Positions 1-8,689 of a stretch of DNA of 64,000 nucleotides are shown piece by piece. Where the stretch lies: positions 1 through 64,000 of the forward strand of contig NZ_PSRT01000015.1 in assembly GCF_004212635.1 (NCBI RefSeq). Reading direction: 5' to 3'. The DNA is from Bradyrhizobium genosp. SA-3 (GTDB taxonomy: Bacteria; Pseudomonadota; Alphaproteobacteria; Rhizobiales; Xanthobacteraceae). Within the stretch, counting starts at the first letter, position 1; each line of letters starts with the position of its first letter. The notes under the pieces are model-generated. The model was not told where the DNA came from. It did not search any database and saw only the letters and a list, made by a program, of their open reading frames with translations. The translations under genes and the position numbers were made by a program.

Positions 1-75
1 GGTCGCGCCGAAGGCGCGGGTGAGGGTTTTCTCCTCTTGAGGGTTCTCGATTGCCGAGACACCCTCTCCCCAACA

Positions 76-95
76 CTCCCCCGGAGGCGGGGGAG
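76..95. repeat. GC-rich hairpin ahead of the first gene
   Basis: CTCCCCC at 76-82 and GGGGGAG at 89-95 are perfect inverted arms around a six-base loop. The flanking bases read like the tail of a dispersed intergenic element. There is no T-tract, so I do not call it a terminator. Confidence 0.4.
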
Positions 96-152
96 GGAGC
101 AGACCGCACGCTGTGGCTCGCATCTCGATCCCAATTTTTCGGTACTAGCACC

Positions 153-707
153 ATGAAGATCTATCTGGCAGGCCCCGACGTGTTCCTGCCGGACGCGGTA
201 GAGATCGGCCGCCGCAAGGTCGATGTCTGCACGGCTCATGGCCTTACCGGCCTCTATCCCCTCGACAACGCCATCGACCTCACCGCGCCCGATGCCTCGC
301 GGCAGATCTTTTGCGGCAACGAGGCAATGATGGACGGGGCCGACGCCATCATTGCGAACCTCACCCCGTTCCGGGGCGCCGGCGCCGATCCCGGTACCGT
401 CTACGAGCTCGGCTACATGGCCGGGCGGCGTAAGTTCTGCCTCGCCTATTCCAATGACGGCGCCGTCTATGCCGACCGCGTCGGCCGTTTCATGGACGTC
501 GCTTCCGAGGACGGACGGCTGGTCGATGCGCAGGGACTGACAGTCGAGGATTTTGGTCTCGTCGACAACCTCATGATGATCCATGCGCTGGAACTGCACG
601 GCTGCCCGCTGGTGACGCCGGCGCAGATGCCGATCGATGTCTGGCACGATCTCGCCGCGTTCGAGACTTGCGTCCGGATGGCGGCTGCGCGATTGATCGC
701 TACATAA
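153..707 (+). CDS. Nucleoside 2-deoxyribosyltransferase family protein
   Basis: This 184-residue protein belongs to the family that transfers deoxyribose between nucleobases or hydrolyses deoxynucleosides, a cytoplasmic salvage role. It opens with MKIYLAGPDVF, the usual N-terminal beta strand. It carries DGADAIIANLTPFRG and then VYELGY, where Glu85 matches the family's catalytic glutamate. I chose the ATG at 153 because an upstream in-frame start at 51 would add 34 residues of low-complexity sequence outside the fold. It is followed by the tlyA gene on the same strand after a 28-bp gap. The substrate cannot be read from sequence. Confidence 0.85.
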   Translation: MKIYLAGPDVFLPDAVEIGRRKVDVCTAHGLTGLYPLDNAIDLTAPDASRQIFCGNEAMMDGADAIIANLTPFRGAGADPGTVYELGYMAGRRKFCLAYSNDGAVYADRVGRFMDVASEDGRLVDAQGLTVEDFGLVDNLMMIHALELHGCPLVTPAQMPIDVWHDLAAFETCVRMAAARLIAT

Positions 708-735
708 GCACCTCAGTCGTGCCCATGAGAGCGTG

Positions 736-1470
736 ATGCCCCCTGCCCGCAAGCGCGCGGATGTATTGCTGGTCGAGCGCGGCCTGTTCGAAAGCCGCGC
801 GCGGGCGCGCGCGGCGATCGAGGCCGGCCTGGTCACGGCCGACGCCAAGCCGGTTTCGAAACCGTCGGAGACGATCGCCGAGGACGCGGTGATCCAAGCC
901 GAGCCGGCGCATCCCTATGTCTCCCGCGGCGGCGTCAAGCTCGCCGGCGCGCTCGAGCATTACCCGATTGAAATCGAGGACCATGTCTGCCTCGACGTCG
1001 GCGCCTCGACCGGCGGCTTCACCGAGGTGCTGCTGGCGAACGGCGCGAGCCTGGTGTTCGCCATCGACGTCGGCACCAGCCAATTGCATCCCTCGCTGCG
1101 CGATCATCCCAAGATCGTGTCGATGGAGGAGACCGATATAAGGTCCTACGAAGGCAAGCGTCTGCCGGCGCGGCCCGACATCGTCGTCATCGACGTCAGC
1201 TTTATCTCGCTCAAGGCGGTGCTGCCGGTGGCGTTGTCGCTGGCGGCGGCCCCCATGAGCCTGCTGGCGCTGATCAAGCCGCAATTCGAAGCGGAGCGAA
1301 AGCACAACAAGAAGGGCATCATCCGCGACGCCGCCGTGCACCGGGAGATCTGTGACGACATCGCGGCCTTTGCCGCTTCGCTCGGCTGCACCGACATCGA
1401 GATATTCCCCTCACCGATCGCGGGCGGTGACGGCAACATCGAATTTTTCCTGGGCGCGCGCCGTGGTTGA
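736..1470 (+). CDS. tlyA: TlyA family rRNA (cytidine-2'-O)-methyltransferase / hemolysin A homologue
   Basis: The protein has about 244 residues. An N-terminal S4 RNA-binding domain (roughly 5-65, [18 protein letters not shown]) precedes an FtsJ-like SAM methyltransferase domain with the motif [16 protein letters not shown]. TlyA proteins 2'-O-methylate 16S and/or 23S rRNA; haemolytic activity is historical naming. GTG at 733 and ATG at 736 are adjacent start candidates and I prefer ATG. The 3' end overlaps the start of the next RNA methyltransferase by 8 bp, so the two are probably translationally coupled. Confidence 0.9.
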   Translation: MPPARKRADVLLVERGLFESRARARAAIEAGLVTADAKPVSKPSETIAEDAVIQAEPAHPYVSRGGVKLAGALEHYPIEIEDHVCLDVGASTGGFTEVLLANGASLVFAIDVGTSQLHPSLRDHPKIVSMEETDIRSYEGKRLPARPDIVVIDVSFISLKAVLPVALSLAAAPMSLLALIKPQFEAERKHNKKGIIRDAAVHREICDDIAAFAASLGCTDIEIFPSPIAGGDGNIEFFLGARRG

Positions 1471-2710
1471 GCGCCTGACGATTGATCACGTCGGCCATCG
1501 CGGCGACGGCGTCTGCCTCGACGCCGGCGCAGCGATCTATGTGCCCTATACGCTTGGCGGCGAGACCGTCGAGGTCGATCACGTCGCGGGCCACCATCCC
1601 GACCGCCGCAAGCTGCTCGCGATCGACGTCGCAAGCCCCGAGCGCATCGAACCATTCTGCCCGCATTTCGGCGTCTGCGGCGGCTGCGCCATCCAGCACT
1701 GGGCGGCTGAACCGTATCACGCGTGGAAGCGCGGCATCGTGGTCGAGACGCTGGCGCAGGCCGGCGTCGATTGCGAAGTGGCGCCGTTGGTCGATGCGCA
1801 CGGCGCCGGGCGCAGACGCATCACATTGCACGGCCGCTTCGGCACGCATGACGTTCTCAAGGTCGGCTTCTCCGCGACGAGCTCGCACGACGTCATTCCG
1901 ATCCATCGCTGCCCCATCCTCGATCCCGCGCTCGCCGGTGCGATAGACGCCGCCTGGGCGCTGGCCGAACCGCTGACGACCAGGATGCCGGTGACGAAGC
2001 CGCTCGATATCCAGGTCACCGCCACCACCAACGGCCTCGATGTCGACGTGCGGGGCTCCGGCCCGCTGCCGACGGCACTGGTGACGGCGTTGTCGCGCGT
2101 CGCCGAGCAGCACCGCCTGGCGCGACTGACCCGACATGGCGAACTGGTGCTGCAACGCCTGCCGCCGGCGCTAAAGATGGGCCGCGCCGAGGTGACGCTG
2201 CCGCCGGGCTCATTCTTGCAGGCGACCGTCGCGGGCGAAGAGACTCTGGCGGCTCTCGTTGCCGAGCGCGTCGGCAAGGCCAAGGAAATTGCCGACCTCT
2301 TCTGCGGCGTCGGTCCGTTCGCGTTGAGGCTTGCGGAGAAGGCGCGCGTGACCGCCTATGACAGCGACGCCGGCGCGATCGCAGCGCTGGCGAAAGCGGC
2401 GCGCGCGCCCGGCCTGAAGCCAATCAAAGCCCAGCCGCGCGACCTGTTCCGCCGCCCCCTGGTGCCGCAGGAGCTGCGCGACTTCGACGCGGTGGTGTTC
2501 GACCCGCCGCGCCAGGGCGCCCAAGCTCAGGCACTGAAGCTCGCCGCGAGCAAGGTGCCCGTCGTGGTCGCCGTATCCTGCAACGCCGCGACCTTCGCCC
2601 GCGATGCGCGACTGCTCATCGACGGCGGCTATCGGCTGGAGGCGGTAGTGCCGGTCGACCAGTTCCGGCACACGCCGCATGTGGAGCTGGTGGCGCGGTT
2701 CAGCCGGTGA
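1463..2710 (+). CDS. Class I SAM-dependent RNA (uracil-5-)-methyltransferase, TrmA/RlmD-like
   Basis: The 415-residue product has the iron-sulfur cluster pattern [10 protein letters not shown] near residue 65, a SAM-binding stretch ([14 protein letters not shown]), and the catalytic region [14 protein letters not shown] with its nucleophilic cysteine. The family methylates U at C5 in 23S rRNA or tRNA. The start is the GTG at 1463, inside the last codons of tlyA. A longer in-frame start at 1352 would lie wholly inside tlyA and adds no domain. The N-terminal TRAM domain is short, as in many alphaproteobacterial members. Confidence 0.87.
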   Translation: MVERLTIDHVGHRGDGVCLDAGAAIYVPYTLGGETVEVDHVAGHHPDRRKLLAIDVASPERIEPFCPHFGVCGGCAIQHWAAEPYHAWKRGIVVETLAQAGVDCEVAPLVDAHGAGRRRITLHGRFGTHDVLKVGFSATSSHDVIPIHRCPILDPALAGAIDAAWALAEPLTTRMPVTKPLDIQVTATTNGLDVDVRGSGPLPTALVTALSRVAEQHRLARLTRHGELVLQRLPPALKMGRAEVTLPPGSFLQATVAGEETLAALVAERVGKAKEIADLFCGVGPFALRLAEKARVTAYDSDAGAIAALAKAARAPGLKPIKAQPRDLFRRPLVPQELRDFDAVVFDPPRQGAQAQALKLAASKVPVVVAVSCNAATFARDARLLIDGGYRLEAVVPVDQFRHTPHVELVARFSR

Positions 2711-2741
2711 CGCGACCCGCCTCCCAATTCCGTGCGGACTG

Positions 2742-3593
2742 CTATGTCGACGGCTCGAATTGCGGTTGCCATCGCAGCAGGTAGGACTGGAGCGAGCGCA
2801 CCGCGATCGCCAGCAGGATGCCGACGAACATCATGACGAAGATGGCGACCATCATTTCGCTGGCATTGGCCCGCGCCTCGGCTTCGATGATGAGCTTGCC
2901 GAGCCCGCGCTCGGCGCCGATGAATTCCCCGACGATGACGCCGATCAGCGCAAAAGACACCGCCGGCAGCAGCGAAGCGAACACCCAGGCGAGCGCGGAC
3001 GGGATCACGACCGTGCGCAGCACGGTGAATTCGCTGGCGCCGAGCAGACGGGCGGCGGCGATCTGGTCGCGGTCGACCGCACGCGTTCCCTCGAAAGTGT
3101 TAAAGAACACGACGAAGAACACGACCAGCCAGGCCGTGGCGATCTTGGAGAGATCGCCGAGGCCGAAGATCAGGATGACGAGCGGTACCAGCGCGATGCG
3201 CGGTATCGAATTGAATGCCACGATGTAGGGACCGAATACGCGGGCAAGGAAATCCGAACGTCCCAGGATCAGGCCGGCCGCGATGCCGCTCGCAGATCCG
3301 AACAGAAATCCCCACCAGGTGTTCTTCAGCGTGACGAGCGTCGCAAGCCACAGATTGTTGTCGTTGCCCTTGATGCAGGCGGCAAAGCCGCTGGTATCGG
3401 CAAAGCAGCCGAGCCGCAGGAAGCTCTGCCAGATCAGCGACGGCTTGGCGACGAAATAGGGATCGAGGATTTTCGGCACGTAGGCCTTCGGCAGCAGCGC
3501 CTTGCTCCATTCGAAGCCCCACTGCCAGATGACGAGAACGGCTGCGAGAATGGCCAGTTGCCAGAACAGGATGACGGTGCGGCTGTTGGACAT
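2742..3593 (-). CDS. ABC transporter permease, NitT/TauT (SsuC/TauC) type
   Basis: This 283-residue inner-membrane protein has about six hydrophobic segments and the binding-protein-dependent transport signature around GEFIGAERGLGKLIIEA near the C-terminus. It is the last gene of a minus-strand run, two bases downstream of its ATPase. An insertion of about 40 residues with two cysteines (CFADTSGFAACIKG) sits between the first membrane segment and the core; this is unusual for TauC and may form a disulfide-bonded periplasmic loop. The CoA-transferase and lyase context points to a small organic acid rather than nitrate or taurine. Confidence 0.88.
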   Translation of the reverse strand: MSNSRTVILFWQLAILAAVLVIWQWGFEWSKALLPKAYVPKILDPYFVAKPSLIWQSFLRLGCFADTSGFAACIKGNDNNLWLATLVTLKNTWWGFLFGSASGIAAGLILGRSDFLARVFGPYIVAFNSIPRIALVPLVILIFGLGDLSKIATAWLVVFFVVFFNTFEGTRAVDRDQIAAARLLGASEFTVLRTVVIPSALAWVFASLLPAVSFALIGVIVGEFIGAERGLGKLIIEAEARANASEMMVAIFVMMFVGILLAIAVRSLQSYLLRWQPQFEPST

Positions 3594-3595
3594 GG

Positions 3596-4444
3596 TCAGT
3601 CGGCCTTGGTGCGGCGGAACTCTTCGCCGAGCGAATGCCAGATGTGGGAATAAAGGCGGCCGAATTCGGCGGTCTCGCGCACGGCCACGGGATCGCGCGG
3701 ACGCGGGATGGCGACGTCGAAGTCTTCCTTGAGACGGCCGGGCCGCGCCGAGAGCAGGATGATGCGGCTCGCCAGCGTCAAGGCTTCGCCGAGATCGTGC
3801 GTCACGAACAACACGGTCTGCCGCTCGCGTTCCCAGATCTCCAGCAGCGTCTTGTGCATCTCCAGCTTGGTGTGGGTGTCGAGCGCGCCGAACGGCTCGT
3901 CCATCAGCAGGATCTCGGGCTCCAGGATCAGCGTGCGCATCAAGGCGACGCGCTGGCGCATGCCGCCGGACAGCATGCGCGGAAAGCTCTGCGCAAAACC
4001 CGAGAGCCCGGCCTTTTCGACGGCGGAAGCGACGCGCCCTGCGCGCTCGGTCTTCGGCAGTCCCGCGATCTCCAGCCCATAGCCGATGTTCTGCTCCACG
4101 GTTCGCCAGGGAAACAGCGTATCGCGCTGAAAGACATAGCCGACCCTGGGGTTGACCTTGCCGGTCTCGACCGTGTCCTGGTCGATCAGGATGCGTCCGC
4201 CCGAGCGCGGCAATAGGCCCGCGACCATGTTGAGGATGGTGCTCTTGCCGCAGCCGGATGGACCGAGCAGCGCAACGAACTCGCCCTGCTTCACCTCGAA
4301 GGAAACGTCATCCACCGCCACGAACTCGCGGCCGGACGCGTTGAAGCGCTTGGCGAGCCCCTGCACGGCAATGCGGATGCGCGCTGCCGCTGTTTGATCC
4401 TCATCGCGCGCGAACGCGAGGCCCTGACCTGGCGCGGCGATCAT
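3596..4444 (-). CDS. ABC transporter ATP-binding protein, NitT/TauT type
   Basis: The 282-residue ATPase shows Walker A GPSGCGKS, the signature LSGGMRQRVALMR, Walker B ILLMDEPFGALD and the switch histidine in LFVTHDLGEAL. It energises import through the adjacent permease. Its start overlaps the end of the substrate-binding protein gene by four bases and its stop lies two bases before the permease start, so the three are one transcript. A leader of about 25 residues before the ABC domain is slightly long but has only one plausible ATG. Confidence 0.92.
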   Translation of the reverse strand: MIAAPGQGLAFARDEDQTAAARIRIAVQGLAKRFNASGREFVAVDDVSFEVKQGEFVALLGPSGCGKSTILNMVAGLLPRSGGRILIDQDTVETGKVNPRVGYVFQRDTLFPWRTVEQNIGYGLEIAGLPKTERAGRVASAVEKAGLSGFAQSFPRMLSGGMRQRVALMRTLILEPEILLMDEPFGALDTHTKLEMHKTLLEIWERERQTVLFVTHDLGEALTLASRIILLSARPGRLKEDFDVAIPRPRDPVAVRETAEFGRLYSHIWHSLGEEFRRTKAD

Positions 4445-5487
4445 TTGTATTTCGCCCTGGCCGCCTGGAGGAAGCTCATGTCGACGACATCCTCGTATTT
4501 GGTCTCGGGAATATCGGTTCCCTTGCGGTACCAGGGCTTGGCGCCGCGTTCGAACGCGGGCTTGTCGATGACACCGTCATAGGCCCAGGTCGACTTGTCG
4601 AAGCCGAGCTCGGCACTGACCGCGTCGGGATCGATGCCCGAGAAATATTTCGGCGTGACCAGCGCCTGCACTTCCGCGAGCGGCGTCGCCTTCACGAAAG
4701 CCATCGCGCGATGGATCGCGTTGACATAGGCCTGCACCATCGCCTTGTCCTGCTCGACCGTGTCCTGAAGCGTGTAGATCACGAGCACGGGCAGCGTCCC
4801 GCCGAAATCCTTCTCAAACACGCCGGGCTTGGACGTGTCGTAGATCGTCCTGCCAAAGCCCTTCTTCTCGACCTCGATGATCCAGCTCGGCGGCGCCATG
4901 ATGGCGTCGAACTGCTTGGTCTGGAGCGAGGGGAACATGGTGTTGGTCCCGCCGCCCGCGACCCAGTTCACCTTGCCGCCGAGCCCGCGCGCTTCGAACA
5001 CATAGGTGCCGAACACCCAGGTGCCGGACCCGATGGCGGTCGCGGCGACGATCGGCTTGGCGCCATCGGGGCGCTTGTAGTCCGCGAGCTTCTCGACCGA
5101 ATTGATGCCGCTGTCATAGAGATCCTGCCGGACCATGATGCTGGCGTAGGAGCACACCATCTCGGTCGCGAGCAGGATCTTGCAGGGCTTGCCGCGCGCG
5201 CCGAGTTGGAGCGGATGACTGGCATCGCCATGTGCAAACAGCGCTTGCCCCGCCGCCAGCGTCTGGCGACCGAATGTCCCGGCATTTCCGGTGACGAGCT
5301 TGGAATCGAGTCCTTCGTCCTTGAAGTACCCCTTCAGCTCCGCGATCATGCCGATGGCATAGACCGGCGACACCGGTCCGAAGGCGAGCGAGACCTGCTT
5401 GGCCTCGGCGCGCAGCTGCCCCGGCAGCAGCGATGCACCGGCCCATGCGGAGCCCGCGATCAGGGCCTGGCGCCTGCTAATGCTCAT
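4441..5487 (-). CDS. ABC transporter substrate-binding protein, NMT1/TauA-like, Tat-type signal
   Basis: The 348-residue periplasmic protein starts with MSISRRQALIAG, a twin-arginine-like leader, then a hydrophobic stretch ending near LRAEAKQ. The mature part has the NMT1/TauA fold features (AFGPVSPVYAIGMIAELKGYF). A strong GGAGG-rich ribosome site lies just upstream of the ATG. It begins 42 bp after the CoA-transferase gene. The ligand is not deducible directly; the operon suggests a carboxylate that becomes a CoA ester. Confidence 0.88.
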   Translation of the reverse strand: MSISRRQALIAGSAWAGASLLPGQLRAEAKQVSLAFGPVSPVYAIGMIAELKGYFKDEGLDSKLVTGNAGTFGRQTLAAGQALFAHGDASHPLQLGARGKPCKILLATEMVCSYASIMVRQDLYDSGINSVEKLADYKRPDGAKPIVAATAIGSGTWVFGTYVFEARGLGGKVNWVAGGGTNTMFPSLQTKQFDAIMAPPSWIIEVEKKGFGRTIYDTSKPGVFEKDFGGTLPVLVIYTLQDTVEQDKAMVQAYVNAIHRAMAFVKATPLAEVQALVTPKYFSGIDPDAVSAELGFDKSTWAYDGVIDKPAFERGAKPWYRKGTDIPETKYEDVVDMSFLQAARAKYK

Positions 5488-5529
5488 GTGCTCCTCCTCC
5501 CTTGGTTCTCGTTCGATTGCGCCAATCGA

Positions 5530-6744
5530 TCAGGACGGCGCGACCTTGATCGTCCCTGCTTGTCGCAGCGTTTCGATCTCATTCGGCGACATGCCGATCT
5601 CGCTCAGGATCTCGCCGCTGTGCTCGCCGATCTCAGGTGGATCGTAACGGTTGGGCAGGCGCCTTCCGTCCATGGAAATCGGCAAGAGCGGGGTCTTGGC
5701 CGCGCCGCCGTCAGGCAGACGAATGTCGGTCAGGCCTCCCGACTGGTTGAGATGCGGATCATCGAAGAGATCGCCGGGCTTGTTCACCGGCGCGTAGGGC
5801 AGATCGAGCTGCTCGAGACGCGCGGCGAGATCGGCCTTGTCCCATTGCTTGAAGATCTTCGCGATCTCGGGGATCAGCCAGCCGCGATGATCTACGCGGT
5901 CGTTGCTCGTTGCAAAGCGCGGATCAACGAGCCAGGCTTCACGATCGAAGGCGCGGCAGAACGCCGCCCATTGCTCTTCACCGACGATGGTGACGAACAG
6001 TTTTGAGCCGTCCCTGGTGTCGAAGAGATCATAGACCGGCCACGGGCTGTCCTTGATCGAATACGGGATCGAGGGCTGGCCGCTGACCACCTCGCACATC
6101 ATGGCCTGCGCCATCAGGAACACGTTGTTTTCGTACAGCGCACTCCGGATATAACGACCCCGGCCGGTCCGCTGCCGCTCGGCGAGCGCAGCCTGGATCG
6201 CGATCACGCCGAACATGCCGCCCATGACATCGTTGACCGAGGCGCCGGCGCGCATGGGACGGTCGGGCAAGCCGGTCATGTAGGCGAGGCCACCCATCAT
6301 CTGCACGACCTCGTCCAGCGCGAGGCGGTTCTCGTAAGGCCCGGGCAAATAGCCCTTGAGCGAGCAATAGATCAGGCGTGGTGCAAAGGCCGCGACGCTC
6401 TCGTAGTCGAGCCCGATCCGCTTCAACAGGCCCGGCCGGAAGTTCTCGATCAGGACGTCGCTGTTCTCGATCAGCCGGCGTGCGATGTTCTGGCCTTCCG
6501 CGGTCGACGTATCCAGCGCGATGCTGCGCTTGTTGCGGCTGTAGGTGGCGAAGAAGCCGGCGGCGGGCCCCTTGAAGGTGCGAGTGCGGTCGCCCTTGGG
6601 CGGCTCGACCTTGATCACGTCGGCGCCGAGATCGGCCAGGATCAAGCCGCAGCTCGGCCCCATCACCATCTGGCTGAACTCGATGACCCGAACGCCTGCC
6701 AGCGGACGAAGCTCCGGTGCCCTCTCACGAACAGCCGTGGTCAT
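5530..6744 (-). CDS. CaiB/BaiF family (type III) CoA-transferase
   Basis: This 404-residue protein has the family N-terminus (LAGVRVIEFSQMVMGPSCG), the ADLGADVIKVEPP nucleotide-binding stretch, and Asp172 in SVNDVMGG, the conserved aspartate that forms the acyl-anhydride intermediate. The family moves CoA between carboxylic acids, often from succinyl-CoA. It overlaps the upstream lyase gene by four bases and precedes the importer genes. Human SUGCT of this family uses glutarate and hydroxymethylglutarate, which suits a transferase followed by an HMG-CoA lyase homologue. Confidence 0.9.
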   Translation of the reverse strand: MTTAVRERAPELRPLAGVRVIEFSQMVMGPSCGLILADLGADVIKVEPPKGDRTRTFKGPAAGFFATYSRNKRSIALDTSTAEGQNIARRLIENSDVLIENFRPGLLKRIGLDYESVAAFAPRLIYCSLKGYLPGPYENRLALDEVVQMMGGLAYMTGLPDRPMRAGASVNDVMGGMFGVIAIQAALAERQRTGRGRYIRSALYENNVFLMAQAMMCEVVSGQPSIPYSIKDSPWPVYDLFDTRDGSKLFVTIVGEEQWAAFCRAFDREAWLVDPRFATSNDRVDHRGWLIPEIAKIFKQWDKADLAARLEQLDLPYAPVNKPGDLFDDPHLNQSGGLTDIRLPDGGAAKTPLLPISMDGRRLPNRYDPPEIGEHSGEILSEIGMSPNEIETLRQAGTIKVAPS

Positions 6745-7676
6745 GCCGCGCTCCGCAGAACCTTGGGGATGCCGGCCTCGTGCAGATGCCCCGTCAAATG
6801 TTTTGCCGGGATATGGCGGGCGAGAATCTCGCGCGTCTGCATCAGGCGGTCGAGGTCAATGCCGGTGGAGAGTCCCATGCGCTCCAGCATGAACACGAGA
6901 TCCTCGGTGACGATGTTGCCGCGCGCACCGGGAGCAAAAGGACAGCCGCCGAGGCCGGACACCGCGGCGTCGAAACGGCGGATGCCCGCTTCGAGGCCGG
7001 CGACGGCATTGGCAAGGCCCGCACCGAGCGTGTCGTGCAGATGCAGTCGCAGCGTCATTTGCGATCCGACCTCACGCCGCACGGCCGCGACGATCTGCCC
7101 GATCGATTTGGGCGTCGCATAACCGACGGTGTCGGCAAGCCCGATCTCGTCGGCGCGGGCTTCAGCAAAAGCGCGTGCCACACGGCACACCGCCGCTTCG
7201 CTCACCTCGCCTTCCAGCGAGCAGCCGAAGGAGGTGGAGATCGCGCCCATCAGTTGCGGCCGCTGGTCCGCCGGTCGGGCGTCGATCGCGGCGCGGACCG
7301 CGCGAAAGCCGTCGAGCTGCTCTTCTATCGTGCAGCGCACATTGGCGCGGTTGTGCGTCTCGCTCGCCGAGATGACGAAATAGACGGCGTTGACGCCTGC
7401 GGCAATGGCGCGCTCGGCGCCCTTCGGGTTCGGCACCAGCGCGCCGATGGTTGCGGACTTGTGCGTGAGCGCATGCGCCATCACCGCGTCGACGTCGGCG
7501 AATTGCGGCACGACCTTTGGCGGAACGAACGACCCCGCATCGATCTCGCGCACGCCGGCGGCGGCGATCGTGTCGATCAGCGCGCATTTGGCTTCAGTCG
7601 GAACGAAGATGTCCAGGTTCTGGAGACCATCGCGGGGAGCAACCTCGCAAATGTGGACATCGGGCGCGCGCGCCAT
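6741..7676 (-). CDS. Hydroxymethylglutaryl-CoA lyase family protein
   Basis: The 311-residue aldolase-type TIM barrel has the N-terminal VAPRDGLQN, which holds the catalytic Arg-Asp pair, and the lyase signature GLGGCPFAPGARGN with the active-site loop cysteine. The reaction would be HMG-CoA to acetyl-CoA plus acetoacetate, needing a divalent metal. I start at the ATG at 7676 because an upstream in-frame extension would run into the divergent regulator. As first gene of the operon it overlaps the CoA-transferase gene by four bases. A closely related 3-hydroxy-acyl-CoA is a possible alternative substrate. Confidence 0.88.
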   Translation of the reverse strand: MARAPDVHICEVAPRDGLQNLDIFVPTEAKCALIDTIAAAGVREIDAGSFVPPKVVPQFADVDAVMAHALTHKSATIGALVPNPKGAERAIAAGVNAVYFVISASETHNRANVRCTIEEQLDGFRAVRAAIDARPADQRPQLMGAISTSFGCSLEGEVSEAAVCRVARAFAEARADEIGLADTVGYATPKSIGQIVAAVRREVGSQMTLRLHLHDTLGAGLANAVAGLEAGIRRFDAAVSGLGGCPFAPGARGNIVTEDLVFMLERMGLSTGIDLDRLMQTREILARHIPAKHLTGHLHEAGIPKVLRSAA

Positions 7677-7693
7677 CGGGGCTCTCCCAGGTT

Positions 7694-7723
7694 GATTGTA
7701 TATTATTGCATAAAAGAACAATC
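7694..7723. promoter_or_regulatory. Candidate operator: inverted repeat between divergent lyase operon and GntR gene
   Basis: GATTGT (7694-7699) and ACAATC (7718-7723) are exact inverted arms separated by 18 AT-rich bases. The site lies in the 88-bp space between the lyase start (7676) and the regulator start (7765), where a GntR protein would be expected to bind. The arms are short, so this is suggestive only. Confidence 0.4.
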
Positions 7724-7764
7724 CATGGGACAGTCTGTCAAGCCCAAAACTTGCGTGCACTGCA

Positions 7765-8673
7765 ATGATCAAATCCGACAGTTCCCGACAGCGCAGCGTC
7801 AAAAACGGTTCCGAGCGTGCCGAACACCTCGCCGGCCTTATCATGGCGCTGGCCCGGCGCGAAGGCATGAAGGCCGGAGACCGCCTGATCGAACAAAGGC
7901 TTGCGGATGCGCTGGACCTTTCACGCGCGCCGATCCGGCTCGGCCTGAAGGCTCTGGAAGCAGCGGGGCTGGCGCGCGGCGAGCCGCATCGCGGCTTTGT
8001 GCTGGCAAAGAATCCCACCAGCGGCGCTGCCCAACCCGCGCTCGCGGCGGTCAGGCGCAGCGAGCAGGTTTATGCGACCATCGCAGGCGACGTGCTCGCA
8101 ACGCGGCTGCCGGCCGACGTCACCGAGGCAGAGCTGATGCGCCGCTACGGCCTCAGCCGGGCCGAGCTACAGCGGCTGCTGGACCGGATCGCCGCCGAGG
8201 GCTGGATCGCACGCCTGCCCGGCTACGGCTGGCGCTTCGCAGAGACGGTCTCGAACCCCGAAGCCCAGGCCAAGGCCATGGCATTTCGCGCGGTGATCGA
8301 GCCGGCGGCGATCGCGCAGCCGGGCTTTACGTTGCCGCAGGAGGTGATCGTACGCTTGCGCGAGCGCCAACAGCGCGTCTTCGAAGGCGAGCTCGAGAAG
8401 ATGACGATCGGCGAGGTCTTTCACTCCGGCTGCGAATTCCACGAAGAGATCATCCGCGGCGCCGGCAATCCCTTCTTTCTCGAAGCGCTCAGGCGCGTGA
8501 ACTCGATCAGACGCCTGTTCGCCTATCGCAGCTTCGCCGACCGCGACGGCATGCGGCGGCACGTGCGCGAGCATCTGCGCCTGCTCGACGTCCTCGAGAC
8601 GCGACGCTACACCGAGGCGGCCGACCTGATGGCCCGGCACCTGCAACGCCCACTAATCGCGGGCTTGTCGTGA
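7765..8673 (+). CDS. GntR family regulator with two winged helices and an FCD domain
   Basis: This 302-residue DNA-binding regulator is divergent from the lyase/CoA-transferase/ABC operon, the usual arrangement for a local repressor. A first winged helix spans about 20-82 (LADALDLSRAPIRLGLKAL). A second helix-turn-helix and wing span about 99-160 (LMRRYGLSRAELQRLLDRI). An FCD ligand domain follows from about 165, with FHEEI, EHLRLLDVL and MARHL carrying the usual metal or ligand contacts. Most FadR-type proteins have one winged helix, so the duplication is notable. The inducer is probably the imported acid or its CoA ester. Confidence 0.85.
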   Translation: MIKSDSSRQRSVKNGSERAEHLAGLIMALARREGMKAGDRLIEQRLADALDLSRAPIRLGLKALEAAGLARGEPHRGFVLAKNPTSGAAQPALAAVRRSEQVYATIAGDVLATRLPADVTEAELMRRYGLSRAELQRLLDRIAAEGWIARLPGYGWRFAETVSNPEAQAKAMAFRAVIEPAAIAQPGFTLPQEVIVRLRERQQRVFEGELEKMTIGEVFHSGCEFHEEIIRGAGNPFFLEALRRVNSIRRLFAYRSFADRDGMRRHVREHLRLLDVLETRRYTEAADLMARHLQRPLIAGLS

Positions 8674-8689
8674 TGCCTGTGGTGATCGC

